Source of the DNA: Burkholderiales bacterium
Lineage (GTDB): Bacteria; Pseudomonadota; Gammaproteobacteria; Burkholderiales; JAEUMW01
NCBI GenBank assembly: GCA_016791285.1
Contig: JAEUMX010000168.1
Coordinates: 1 to 17,265 of the forward strand
Length of the DNA stretch: 17,265 bases
Direction: 5' to 3'
Shown here: positions 6,665 through 13,550 of the stretch, piece after piece
Layout: every line of letters starts with the position of its first letter
Position numbering within the stretch: position 1 is the first letter of the stretch
Translations under genes and position numbers: made by a program
The notes under the pieces: generated by a model
The model's input: the letters and a program-made list of their open reading frames with translations, nothing else
Databases searched by the model: none
Told to the model about the DNA's origin: nothing

Positions 6665-9176
6665 TCTCGCCATAAACGAAAAGCCCTCGGAGGCTGCACC
6701 CTCCGAGGGCCTTGAGATAAACGCGCAACAACGGGCGCATCATATCGCGGCCGCGCTGCCCCCGCCACTACCTTCGAGCGGCGCCCACGGCGCCACGGTA
6801 ATCCGCTATTCGCGGGGGGCGACCATCCACGATGTGCACCCCGTCCCTTGTACGGCCGCGACGTTTCGTGACTTCTGTGCGCAGATCCTCGCGGACCGAG
6901 GCATCCGCAAGGGACAGCAGTGGTTTTCCGGCCCCTTCGGGGGGGATGGCAGTCGCTGCCGACAGAATGCGGAGCCGCGGCGATTCCTGCCAGTGGATAT
7001 CGACCACGTCGCACCCGACCGGCTGGCCGACCTGAGGTTGTGGTTCGCGCGATATGGAGGGTTTGGATATCCGACCGCCTCCTCGACACCGGACGCACCG
7101 CGCGAACGCGCTGTGCTGGAGCTCTCCCGGGACGCGACCCGCGACGAGTGCGTCTCGATTGGGGCAGTTCTGGCGCGCGACCTGGGCGAAGAGTTCGGGG
7201 CCGACGTCGCACTCGATGTTTCCGTTTTTCGCAACGAGCAGCCGGTCTACTGTCCCTTGAAGGGAGCCAAGGCGGTCTTCTACACCGGCGAGCCGCTCGA
7301 AGTTGATGTTCTGATCGAGAGCGCCACGCGCGGCGATGGGCGCACGGCAGCCGATCGCGCTCCGGCCGGCGGCAAGCATATCGACGACGAGATCGAACGC
7401 ATCCGCAGCACGTTTGACTACCTGGGCGATGCTGACGACCGCGAGGTATGGCTCGCTGTTGGGATGTCGCTCCACGAGGGTACGGGCGGATCCAAACAGG
7501 GATTCCTGTTGTGGTGTTCGTGGGCGGAGCGCTCCGCGAAGTTCAACCTGGAGGACTCGGCACGCACCTGGGCATCCTTCGGTCGCGGAAAGCAGCGGCG
7601 CACCTTGGCGTCACTGTTCTACGTTGCGCGTGAGCGTGGATGGAGAGACGGCGCGACGCTGGAGGCTCCCGCCGAGGCCTGGGGCGAGCTCCTGCTCCCT
7701 TCCAGCGTCGCGCTCCCTGAGCTTCCGTGCTTGCTGATCCGCGGCCCCGTCGGCGCTATGGCGGCTGCCGTGGCCGAGATGACGCAAACACCGACCGCGC
7801 TCTCGACGCTGATTGTCCTGAGCATCTGCGCCACCGCGGTTCAGAAGGCCTTCGTCGTGCAGCCGACCCCGCTGGCCGACTACGTCGAACCGCTTTCTCT
7901 ATGGGCGTTGTGCGGGTGCGGTTCCGGTACCCGAAAGACCGCCGTGTTGCGCGAGCTCTTGGGGCCCGTAGTCGCGTGGCAGGAGGCCGAGCGCAAGCGC
8001 CTCGGACCCGAGATTGCCGGCCGTTTCGCTGCAAGAGCCGTTGCCGAAAAGGTGATCGAGCGCCTGAAGGCCGATGCTGCGAAAACGAAAGACCGCGCAG
8101 AGCGGAAGGAGCTCGAAGCGCAGATCCGCGGCGAGAAGGAGGCCATGCCGGCCGAGCTGCACGCGCCGGTGCTGGTCGTGAGCGATATCACCCCGGAGGC
8201 AGCTCAGCGGCTGTTGCAGCAAAACGACGGCGTGCTCTCCATCATTTCTGACGAGGGCGCCCTCCTCGACGTGATGGCAGGCGCCTACGGCGATCGCGCG
8301 ATGGTGGACGTGTTCCTGGCGGGTCATTCCGCATCGCCCGTCCACGTGGAACGGCAGTCCCGTTCCGTGCATTTGGAGCGAGCCTGTCTTTCCGTCGGGT
8401 TGCTCGTGCAGCCCGGGGTCCTGCAGGAGCTCGGCGAGGTTAAGAGACTCCGCGACAAGGGGGTATGTGCCCGATTCCTTTTCGCGCTTCCGGATTCGAC
8501 AGTTGGCCGCCGCGATCCGCGGAAGCAGACTGCGATCGGCAGTGACGTACGCGCCGCGTACTCGAGACGGATGACCGAGTTGCTGGATTATGCGGGGCGA
8601 AGTGCGGGAATCACCCGCGTGGGCTTTTCCGCCGCGGCCGCGGAAGTGTTCTTTGCCTTCGCGGAGCGGGTCGAACCCATGCTCGGCCCCCGCGGCGCGC
8701 TGGGGGCGCTGGCAGATTGGGGCGGCAAGTTGCCTGGCGCCATGGCCAGGGTTGCTGCACTGATGGCGCTTGCCGATCGTGGGGCGCCCTCACCCCTGGC
8801 TGGAGCAATCGAGGTTACGGAAGTCGACGCGAACAACGCCGTGGCGTTGTGCGATGCACTGATCGCGCACGCACGCGCAGCGTTCCGCATGATGGAGACG
8901 GACCAGGTGGAAGTTGATGCGCTGGCGTTGCTGCGATGGATCGTCGAGAGCGGGGGCATCACCGAGTTCAAGCGCTCAGCGGCCCAGAAGGCGCTCGAAG
9001 GACGGTTCCGAACCGTGGAGCGACTGAAGGCAGCGGCGGAACGTCTTGCCGAGTGGAACGCGATATCCGCTGAGCGGTGGAAGCGCAATGCGAATGCCCG
9101 GCCTTCCGTGTACTACGCCGTGAACCCGGAGGTCCACGCACGCGGGTTATTCGATGTTTCGAGAAATTCGCAGTAA
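6657..9176 (+). CDS. Primase/helicase-like replication protein (PriCT-2 and DUF3987)
   Basis: The 839-residue protein has three parts. An N-terminal region (about 55-230) resembles primase-polymerase-type domains of satellites, with acidic FLPVDIDH. A PriCT-2 primase C-terminal domain (about 243-328) has DDREVWLAVGMSLHEG and FLLWCSWAERSAKF. A DUF3987 region (about 355-760) has a Walker A-like GCGSGTRKT at 420-428, an EKVIERLKADAAKTKDRAER coiled segment, and SDEGALLD as a likely acidic ATPase motif. Such proteins start replication of mobile elements. The start ATG 6657 overlaps alpA; AGGGGGCG precedes it. A strong hairpin (6683-6710) falls inside its first 18 codons, which is unusual. The 259-nt repeat region downstream may be its origin. 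The family assignment is good; the separate activities are inferred. Confidence 0.85.
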   Translation: MGDLAINEKPSEAAPSEGLEINAQQRAHHIAAALPPPLPSSGAHGATVIRYSRGATIHDVHPVPCTAATFRDFCAQILADRGIRKGQQWFSGPFGGDGSRCRQNAEPRRFLPVDIDHVAPDRLADLRLWFARYGGFGYPTASSTPDAPRERAVLELSRDATRDECVSIGAVLARDLGEEFGADVALDVSVFRNEQPVYCPLKGAKAVFYTGEPLEVDVLIESATRGDGRTAADRAPAGGKHIDDEIERIRSTFDYLGDADDREVWLAVGMSLHEGTGGSKQGFLLWCSWAERSAKFNLEDSARTWASFGRGKQRRTLASLFYVARERGWRDGATLEAPAEAWGELLLPSSVALPELPCLLIRGPVGAMAAAVAEMTQTPTALSTLIVLSICATAVQKAFVVQPTPLADYVEPLSLWALCGCGSGTRKTAVLRELLGPVVAWQEAERKRLGPEIAGRFAARAVAEKVIERLKADAAKTKDRAERKELEAQIRGEKEAMPAELHAPVLVVSDITPEAAQRLLQQNDGVLSIISDEGALLDVMAGAYGDRAMVDVFLAGHSASPVHVERQSRSVHLERACLSVGLLVQPGVLQELGEVKRLRDKGVCARFLFALPDSTVGRRDPRKQTAIGSDVRAAYSRRMTELLDYAGRSAGITRVGFSAAAAEVFFAFAERVEPMLGPRGALGALADWGGKLPGAMARVAALMALADRGAPSPLAGAIEVTEVDANNAVALCDALIAHARAAFRMMETDQVEVDALALLRWIVESGGITEFKRSAAQKALEGRFRTVERLKAAAERLAEWNAISAERWKRNANARPSVYYAVNPEVHARGLFDVSRNSQ
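6683..6710. promoter_or_regulatory. GC-rich hairpin within the first codons of the primase gene
   Basis: GCCCTCGGAGG (6683-6693) pairs perfectly with CCTCCGAGGGC (6700-6710) around a 6-nt loop, preceded by AAAA and followed by CTTGAG. It has the shape of an intrinsic terminator whose T-tract has been altered to keep the reading frame. It could act as an attenuator, lower translation, or be an ex-terminator captured into the coding sequence by N-terminal extension. Confidence 0.5.
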
Positions 9177-9221
9177 AGATCAAAGAAAAGGGTTTTTTTT
9201 CATATGTCTCCACGTAAGGGA

Positions 9222-9316
9222 GTGCGCCCCCTGTCGAATAACTCGAATAACTCGAAGAACTGCACAAAAAATAGGCGGTTATTCGAGTTATTCGAGTTAT
9301 TCGACAGGGGGCGCAC
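9222..9316. repeat. Perfect 35-bp inverted repeat with 9-bp TTCGA iterons (candidate origin or packaging site)
   Basis: The arms are 9222-9256 and 9282-9316, identical as reverse complements over 35 bp, with a 25-nt AT-richer loop. Each arm has three TTCGA units at an exact 9-bp period (right arm at 9282, 9291 and 9300; mirrored in the left arm at 9234, 9243 and 9252), next to a G-rich block GGGGGCGCAC. It lies in the 9177-9435 non-coding gap between the primase and small-terminase genes, preceded by T8 at 9193-9200. A diverged copy occurs at 13274-13313. Iterons beside a primase gene suggest a replication origin; the position before a small terminase gene also allows a packaging site, and a bidirectional terminator cannot be excluded. 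Confidence 0.75.
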
Positions 9317-9322
9317 CCTCCA

Positions 9323-9421
9323 CCACGGGGCGCGGCGGGTCCTTCCCCCGTGGGCTGTGTGCGCACGAAACGCGCGCGGAAAAGCGCTAGCGTCTGGTCG
9401 AAAGGTTACTGGTCACTGGTC
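9323..9421. other. Rest of the 9177-9435 non-coding region: small hairpin and TGGTC repeats
   Basis: After the large inverted repeat there is CCACGGGG (9323-9330) pairing with CCCCGTGG (9346-9353) across 15 nt. Next come two tandem ACTGGTC units (9408-9421), with a related TCTGGTC about ten bases upstream, just before the small-terminase start at 9436. The tandem units could be an operator for the morphogenesis operon. No convincing promoter pair was found. Confidence 0.3.
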
Positions 9422-9435
9422 AATAAGGCATTGAT

Positions 9436-9990
9436 ATGGCTGATGAATGGCTATCTCTGCGCGAGTTCGCGCGACGGCATAGCGTCGCGTTGAACGCGGT
9501 GCAGGAGGCAATCACCTCCGGGCGCATCTCCGCGGCTGCGGTGCGCCGGGACGCGGCCGGACGGCTGGTGGCCGTTGACGAGCAGAGGGCGCTGGTAGAC
9601 CTCCATGAGAACACTTCACCTTCCGCGAGAACGTCGAAGGCCTGGGCTGCCACAGGCGGCAACGAGGCCGCCGCCGAGGATGATCCCTCAGACCCGAGCT
9701 ACCGTGCTTCGCGGGCGAAGCGCGAGAGGCACCAGGCCGACATTGCCGAGCTCGACTACCTGCAGCGCGTGGGCAAGCTGGTGGACGCTGGCGCCGTCGA
9801 TCGCGAGATCACCGAGAGCCTTACCCGAGTCATGACCAGCGTGATGCGCATCGCCGACCGCAAGGCGCAGATCCTCGCTGCCGAGACCGACCCCAACCGT
9901 GTGCACAAGATCCTGACGGCGGAATTCCGGGCCGCATTCGATGAGTGTTCACGGGCCTTTGCCGCCGCATCCAAGTCGGGGAGCGAATGA
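9436..9990 (+). CDS. Nu1-like phage terminase small subunit
   Basis: This 184-residue protein has an N-terminal HTH-like part (about 5-35, LSLREFARRHSVALNAVQEAITSGRI) and a VDEQRAL-type wing. A disordered linker rich in S, A, E and D follows (about 55-90). The helical C-terminal part contains SRAKRERHQADIAELDYLQRVGKLVDAG and a final helical domain. That order is typical of lambda Nu1-type small terminases, which recognise packaging DNA and recruit the large subunit. No large terminase is in the element, so it would have to work with a helper phage's enzyme. The start ATG 9436 has only a weak AAGG upstream. Its end overlaps the next gene as ATGA. The family assignment is moderately firm. Confidence 0.72.
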   Translation: MADEWLSLREFARRHSVALNAVQEAITSGRISAAAVRRDAAGRLVAVDEQRALVDLHENTSPSARTSKAWAATGGNEAAAEDDPSDPSYRASRAKRERHQADIAELDYLQRVGKLVDAGAVDREITESLTRVMTSVMRIADRKAQILAAETDPNRVHKILTAEFRAAFDECSRAFAAASKSGSE

Positions 9991-10424
9991 ACCCGTTTGC
10001 GCCGCGTGACCCGCTGCCGGCGCTTGAGGCGTTGCGCGAGCTGGTGAGGCGGTCCGACCACGATGATGTCCGCCTGCGGTTGTGGCTCGATCGCGGGCTC
10101 GCGGACTTCCTCGCCGGCCGAGTCGATTCACTCGACGCGGCCCTCGGCCTGCCGACACCAGCCGCGCGCCGAAGGGCGGAATGCGAGCAGATGCGCCTCG
10201 TCGCCCTGCGCTTGGTGTTGCTCGCTGGCTGGCCGCCCGAGGTTTCGCTCACCCGCCGCGTTGGGCGGCTGAGCGCTCTGCTTCGCGGCGCCCCTCGGCT
10301 CCCCGGAGAAAAGGATGTGCGAGCCGCGCTCGCAAACATGCCGTTCCGGATCCCGACCTCACCGCGCAGGCTGTGGGACTTGGTGCCGGCGGCGCTTTCA
10401 ACCAACCTGGAGATTCTGAAATGA
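9987..10424 (+). CDS. Hypothetical phage-type protein, 145 aa
   Basis: I do not recognise this protein. The start ATG 9987 overlaps the terminase stop (ATGA), and its own stop overlaps the following gene the same way; the frame is open upstream to 9945 but that would overlap the terminase gene by 46 nt. It is helical and rich in L and R, with a conserved-looking LRLWLDRGLADFLAG segment near residues 28-42 and RRAECEQMRLVALRLVLLAGWPP around 58-80. There are no membrane or signal features. Its place between small terminase and capsid genes suggests a role in particle assembly or size control, but this is inference from position only. Confidence 0.72.
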   Translation: MNPFAPRDPLPALEALRELVRRSDHDDVRLRLWLDRGLADFLAGRVDSLDAALGLPTPAARRRAECEQMRLVALRLVLLAGWPPEVSLTRRVGRLSALLRGAPRLPGEKDVRAALANMPFRIPTSPRRLWDLVPAALSTNLEILK

Positions 10425-10870
10425 CAACGCCACCCAACCCATCCCCAATCAGCACCGCCATTTCAAAGGTGCGCCTGGCTGTCGTTGACCATACCGAACG
10501 CGGCGTGCTGCTTCGCCTCGAGAGCTACGGCGAGCCTTCTCTCGACGTGGACATCGGCGACGACGCTCCGAACTTGGCCGCTGCGCTGCTCAAGACCTGG
10601 GGCGAGTGGCGGGCGAAGGATGCCCCTGCGGCTCACCAGGAAGCGCTGGAAGCTATCCGCGTCTTCGCGCATACCGCTATCCGCTTGGCGGCGGCTGCAT
10701 GCGAGCATGGCGCGAATGCAGCGCTCGCAGAGGCCGACGGACCTGGTGAGCTCGCCGTCGAACTCACAAAGGCGACGGACCTCGTGCGCATGGCCGTGAG
10801 CGGCGACATCGACCCCGGCACCGAAGCCATCCTCGATCGGCTGGCACTGCAAGAAACGACTGACGATTAG
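10421..10870 (+). CDS. Hypothetical protein, 149 aa
   Basis: Family not recognised. The ATG 10421 overlaps the previous stop as ATGA; the frame upstream of it is open only as a shadow of the previous gene. The N-terminal part (VRLAVVDHTERGVLLRLESYGEPSLDVDIGDD) looks like a small beta-rich domain. Residues about 55-149 are alpha-helical and acidic, ending in ETTDD. No catalytic motif, signal peptide or membrane segment is visible. It belongs to the morphogenesis operon by coupling and direction. Sixteen bases separate its stop from the next ATG, the only gap in that run of genes. Confidence 0.7.
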   Translation: MTTPPNPSPISTAISKVRLAVVDHTERGVLLRLESYGEPSLDVDIGDDAPNLAAALLKTWGEWRAKDAPAAHQEALEAIRVFAHTAIRLAAAACEHGANAALAEADGPGELAVELTKATDLVRMAVSGDIDPGTEAILDRLALQETTDD

Positions 10871-10885
10871 TGCAGTAGCGGGTGC

Positions 10886-11167
10886 ATGGGGCATGCTCCC
10901 TCCATGCATCCGGAAGCCGCCCGCATTCGCGAGATCGAGCTTGACCAGGCCGAGCACCTGCTCGGCCGCTTCGCCCTGGGGAATCGCGGCCCCGCTCGCG
11001 AGGCGGCGCATGTCGCGCTCGCCGCCCTGAGGCTGTCCCGCCGGCTCGAGCGCGCCGAAGTCACGCGGCGGACATTCCGAAATCGGCCGATACCGGAGGC
11101 TCACTTGACGAGCCTGCTAGGCTGGCTGCGGCAAACCATCGTCTCCATCAAGCTGAGAAACCCATGA
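10886..11167 (+). CDS. Hypothetical small basic protein, 93 aa
   Basis: Family not recognised. ATG 10886 or the in-frame ATG 10904 could be the start; neither has a strong ribosome site. The protein is helical and basic (LSRRLERAEVTRRTFRNRPIPEAHLTSLLGWLRQTI). Its stop overlaps the start of the capsid fusion gene as ATGA, so it may serve mainly to couple translation into that gene, or be an assembly factor. Its reality rests on the overlap at its end and on lack of any other frame here. Confidence 0.6.
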   Translation: MGHAPSMHPEAARIREIELDQAEHLLGRFALGNRGPAREAAHVALAALRLSRRLERAEVTRRTFRNRPIPEAHLTSLLGWLRQTIVSIKLRNP

Positions 11168-13056
11168 CCGACTTGTCGATCTCGACCCGCGTTGAGCTCC
11201 CTCTACAAACCCGCCTCGCGCCCGTCGGCGCCGTCAACGCCGGGGCGCGGACCGCTGAGCTCACCTGGACCACTGGCTGCGCCGTGCGGCGATGGAGTTG
11301 GCAGCGAGGCGCGGAATATTGGGAGGAACTCTCCCTCGATCCGGGGCATGTGCGCATGGACCGACTGCGCAGCGGCGCGCCGCTGCTAGCGGTTCACGCC
11401 GCCTTTTCGCTTGACGGCGTGATAGGCGTTGTCGAACGCGCCGAGCTCTCAGGCGGGCGAGGCGTTGCCACGGTGCGCTTCTCGGATCGCGAGGACGTCG
11501 AGCCCGTGTTTCGCGACGTTCAAAACAAGATCATCAGAAACGTTTCCTGCGGCTACGTCGTACATCGCATGCTCGACACCGGCGAGACGCGCGACGGGCT
11601 GCCGGTCTATCGCGCGACCGACTGGGAGCCGATGGAGCTCTCGCTGGTCCCGATCAATGCCGACGCCGGCGCCCAAGTCCGCAGCGAATCGAGCGGCAAG
11701 CGTTATCCCTGTGAAATTGCACAACCCCGAGGAGCAAAAGTCATGGAACACACAGCAGCCCCCGCCGAGGGCATCAGCAACACCCAAGCGACCCTTGCCG
11801 AGCGTGAGCGCGTCTCGTACATCGCCGCCCATGTACGCGAGCACCCGCTCCTCACCGCCGAGGATCAGCGCAAGTGGATCGAGGACGGCACGCCGTGGGA
11901 GACGGTCCGGGAACAGGCATTGGAGAAGCTGGTCGCGCGCCAGCACGTTACCCGGCGCTACGACCCCTACGCAGAAGGCATGAGCCGGATGGATTACGCC
12001 TCGCCGACTGTGCAACGCCAACTCATGGTCGAAGCGATCTCGTGTCGCCTTCTCGGCACGCAGCCATCCGAGGCGGCGCGCCCGTTCGCCAACAAACGCC
12101 TGACCGACCTGGCGGGCGACGTGCTGCGCTGGCGCGATGTCAACGTCAACCACATGAGCCCGAATCGGGTTATGACTAGGGTATTCCAGTCCAACAGCGA
12201 TTTCCCTGGAATTTTGGCCGACGCGCAGGGCAAAGCCATGCTCGACATCTTCCAGGGCGTTGCGAGCGGCATCAAGATCGCAGCCCGAAAGACCAGTGCC
12301 CCTGACTTCAAACAAAGGGCGCTCGTTCGTCTGTCTGAAGCGGGCGCCCTGGAGAAGGTGCTGCCAGGCGCCGAGATCAAGCACGGCTTCTTCACCGACT
12401 CGAAGACGACGTACGGACTTGTCACTTACGCCAAAATCTTCGGCGTCAACCGGCAGGCGATTGTCAACGACGATTTGAACGCGTTCCGCGATATCCCTCG
12501 GGCCATGGCGCTCTCCGCTGCGGAAGTCGAGGCCGCGGAGCTCGCGGGCCTGATCAACGCGAACCCGCAGACATATGACGGCGTCGCAACGTTCCACGCA
12601 ACGCACAGCAACCTGGCCGCATCCGGTGCCGCGATCGATGTCACCACCTTGGGGGCCGGCCAGGCTGCGCTGCGCCTGCAGAAGGGCATCGCCGGCGTGG
12701 TCCCCCTGGGTCTCGCCGCGCGCTATCTGGTGGTCCCGGCGGCATTGGAAGGACGGGCGTTGCAGTACGTCGCGACGCTGACGCCTGCGCAGGCAGCGAA
12801 CGTCAATCCGTTCGCGTCGAAACTGGAAGTGGTTGTGGACCCGCGCCTTGACGCCACGTCGGCAACCGCCTGGTATCTGGCCGTCGATCCAAGCCTCGCG
12901 CCTTCCATCGAGTACTGCTACCTGGAAAACGAGGAAGGTCCTCAGGTTTCCACCAGGGACGGCTGGGATGTCGAAGGCATGGAGTTCAAGGTCAGGCTCG
13001 ACTATGCCTGCTCGATTATCGACTGGCGTGGGCTGTACAAGAACCCCGGCGCCTAA
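11164..13056 (+). CDS. Prohead protease / major capsid protein fusion (Mu gpT-like capsid)
   Basis: In this 630-residue fusion, residues about 1-185 are a U35-type prohead protease: PLLAVHAAFSLDGVIGVVER carries the catalytic His (H78) and NKIIRNVSCGYVVHR the catalytic Ser (S128), followed by YRATDWEPMELSLVPINADAG. Residues about 195-270 (EGISNTQATLAERERVSYIAAHV...) are a charged scaffold-like linker, usually removed by the protease. Residues about 280-630 resemble the Mu-like major head subunit gpT, with HGFFTDSKTTYGLVTYAKIFGVNRQAIVNDD (shown over two segments of the protein) and FKVRLDYACSIIDWRGLYKNPGA at the end. It would self-assemble into a procapsid and mature by self-cleavage. ATGA overlap with the gene before. 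It appears intact and is the last gene of the island. Confidence 0.9.
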   Translation: MTDLSISTRVELPLQTRLAPVGAVNAGARTAELTWTTGCAVRRWSWQRGAEYWEELSLDPGHVRMDRLRSGAPLLAVHAAFSLDGVIGVVERAELSGGRGVATVRFSDREDVEPVFRDVQNKIIRNVSCGYVVHRMLDTGETRDGLPVYRATDWEPMELSLVPINADAGAQVRSESSGKRYPCEIAQPRGAKVMEHTAAPAEGISNTQATLAERERVSYIAAHVREHPLLTAEDQRKWIEDGTPWETVREQALEKLVARQHVTRRYDPYAEGMSRMDYASPTVQRQLMVEAISCRLLGTQPSEAARPFANKRLTDLAGDVLRWRDVNVNHMSPNRVMTRVFQSNSDFPGILADAQGKAMLDIFQGVASGIKIAARKTSAPDFKQRALVRLSEAGALEKVLPGAEIKHGFFTDSKTTYGLVTYAKIFGVNRQAIVNDDLNAFRDIPRAMALSAAEVEAAELAGLINANPQTYDGVATFHATHSNLAASGAAIDVTTLGAGQAALRLQKGIAGVVPLGLAARYLVVPAALEGRALQYVATLTPAQAANVNPFASKLEVVVDPRLDATSATAWYLAVDPSLAPSIEYCYLENEEGPQVSTRDGWDVEGMEFKVRLDYACSIIDWRGLYKNPGA

Positions 13057-13121
13057 GAGCATTACACCCCCTTCGCGCGAGACCTGGGGGACCATAGCGC
13101 GCGGGGGACTGTCGAGGGGGC

Positions 13122-13197
13122 GGGGGTCTCTCCCCCTTCGATCAATGGTCGCCCAGGCGTCCGGCCCTCTTGTCGCGGATGATGGCAAGAGGGCCGG
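13122..13197. terminator. Hairpins downstream of the capsid gene
   Basis: GGGGG (13122-13126) and CCCCC (13132-13136) form a tight stem around TCTCT. Further on, CCGGCCCTCTTG (13161-13172) pairs perfectly with CAAGAGGGCCGG (13186-13197) around a 13-nt loop. The 12-bp stem is the better terminator candidate for the morphogenesis operon, though no T-run follows it. The rest of 13057-13426 holds no gene; its other signals are listed separately. Confidence 0.45.
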
Positions 13198-13273
13198 GCA
13201 ACGCGCTCCCGCCCCGGCCGATCACGCCTGTCAGGAGCGCGACCCCCTCTCGACATCACCTCCGAGGACTTTT

Positions 13274-13313
13274 TTCGATTAATTCGATTTTTTCGACGGG
13301 GGGCGCGCACTCC
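13274..13313 (+). repeat. Diverged copy of the TTCGA-iteron/G-block motif at the island's right end
   Basis: TTCGA units at 13274, 13283 and 13292 keep the exact 9-bp period of the 9282-9316 arm. They are followed by GACGGGGGGCGCGCACTCC, matching the GACAGGGGGCGCACCCTCC of that arm closely. The spacer bases have diverged (T-rich). A second copy in one small island suggests that one protein binds both sites. Confidence 0.65.
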
Positions 13314-13349
13314 CTGCGGACGATTCTCGATCTTCAATCGCGCGCCGGC

Positions 13350-13369
13350 TGACGGTACGGCTGACGGTA
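13350..13369 (+). promoter_or_regulatory. Candidate right arm-type integrase sites (TGACGGTA x2)
   Basis: TGACGGTA occurs at 13350-13357 and 13362-13369, as tandem 12-bp units GCTGACGGTACG and GCTGACGGTACA, 58 bp before attR. The same octamer occurs three times near attL. Confidence 0.55.
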
Positions 13370-13390
13370 CAGCAAGCAACGCCAAGATGT

Positions 13391-13419
13391 TTAACGCCGA
13401 CAGATCAAACCCTTACAAT
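13391..13419 (+). promoter_or_regulatory. Candidate outward-facing promoter at the island's right end
   Basis: TTAACG (13391-13396, 4 of 6 to TTGACA) and TACAAT (13414-13419, 5 of 6 to TATAAT) are 17 bp apart. They point out of the island through attR to the cas6 remnant and the CARF operon. The match is modest and unproven. Confidence 0.35.
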
Positions 13420-13426
13420 GCCCATT

Positions 13427-13477
13427 GACCTGATCGCCCGTTACGTCGAGCGGTTGCTGACAGCGTCCGAGAACGTC
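13427..13477 (+). repeat. attR: 51-bp direct repeat, detached copy of the ribE end
   Basis: The copy is identical to 3545-3595. In the ribE frame it continues as CGT TGA (13478-13483), so the pre-insertion ribE product probably ended ENVR. Sequence to the right is therefore the old chromosomal neighbour of ribE. Confidence 0.92.
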
Positions 13478-13550
13478 CGTTGAATGCCGCGCCCACCCGA
13501 ATTGCTGCGGCTGGTCCTGGACACGGCGTTACGCGTCGAGCGCCAATCGC

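Larger units (their letters stand above)
3545..13477 (+). mobile_element. Integrated phage-satellite-like genomic island in ribE
   Basis: The island is bounded by perfect 51-bp direct repeats (3545-3595 and 13427-13477), with a spacing of 9,882 bp between them. An integrase gene and candidate arm sites lie beside the left repeat. All genes run left to right: integrase, broken radC, unknown protein, AlpA regulator, primase/helicase, a repeat-rich non-coding region, Nu1-like small terminase, three small proteins, and a protease-capsid fusion. The size, the AlpA plus primase module, and a capsid gene with a small terminase but no large terminase, portal, tail or lysis genes fit a helper-dependent satellite. 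A deleted prophage remnant is the alternative, but most genes are intact and overlap neatly, which argues against general decay. Confidence 0.88.

Noticed and set aside
9222..9316. Possible CRISPR array
   Set aside because: The 9-bp tandem units are too short, have no spacers of uniform length, and form two mirrored blocks. No array was seen anywhere in the window despite the CRISPR-linked genes.
9154..9390. 78-aa open frame with SSYSSYS- and TRITRI-type repeats
   Set aside because: The repeated residues come from translating the TTCGA iterons and the inverted repeat. There is no ribosome site, and it overlaps the end of the primase gene.
11449..13188. 579-aa open frame on the minus strand opposite the capsid fusion
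   Set aside because: There are no recognisable domains, it lies fully opposite an intact capsid gene, and it is explained by GC-rich codon bias.
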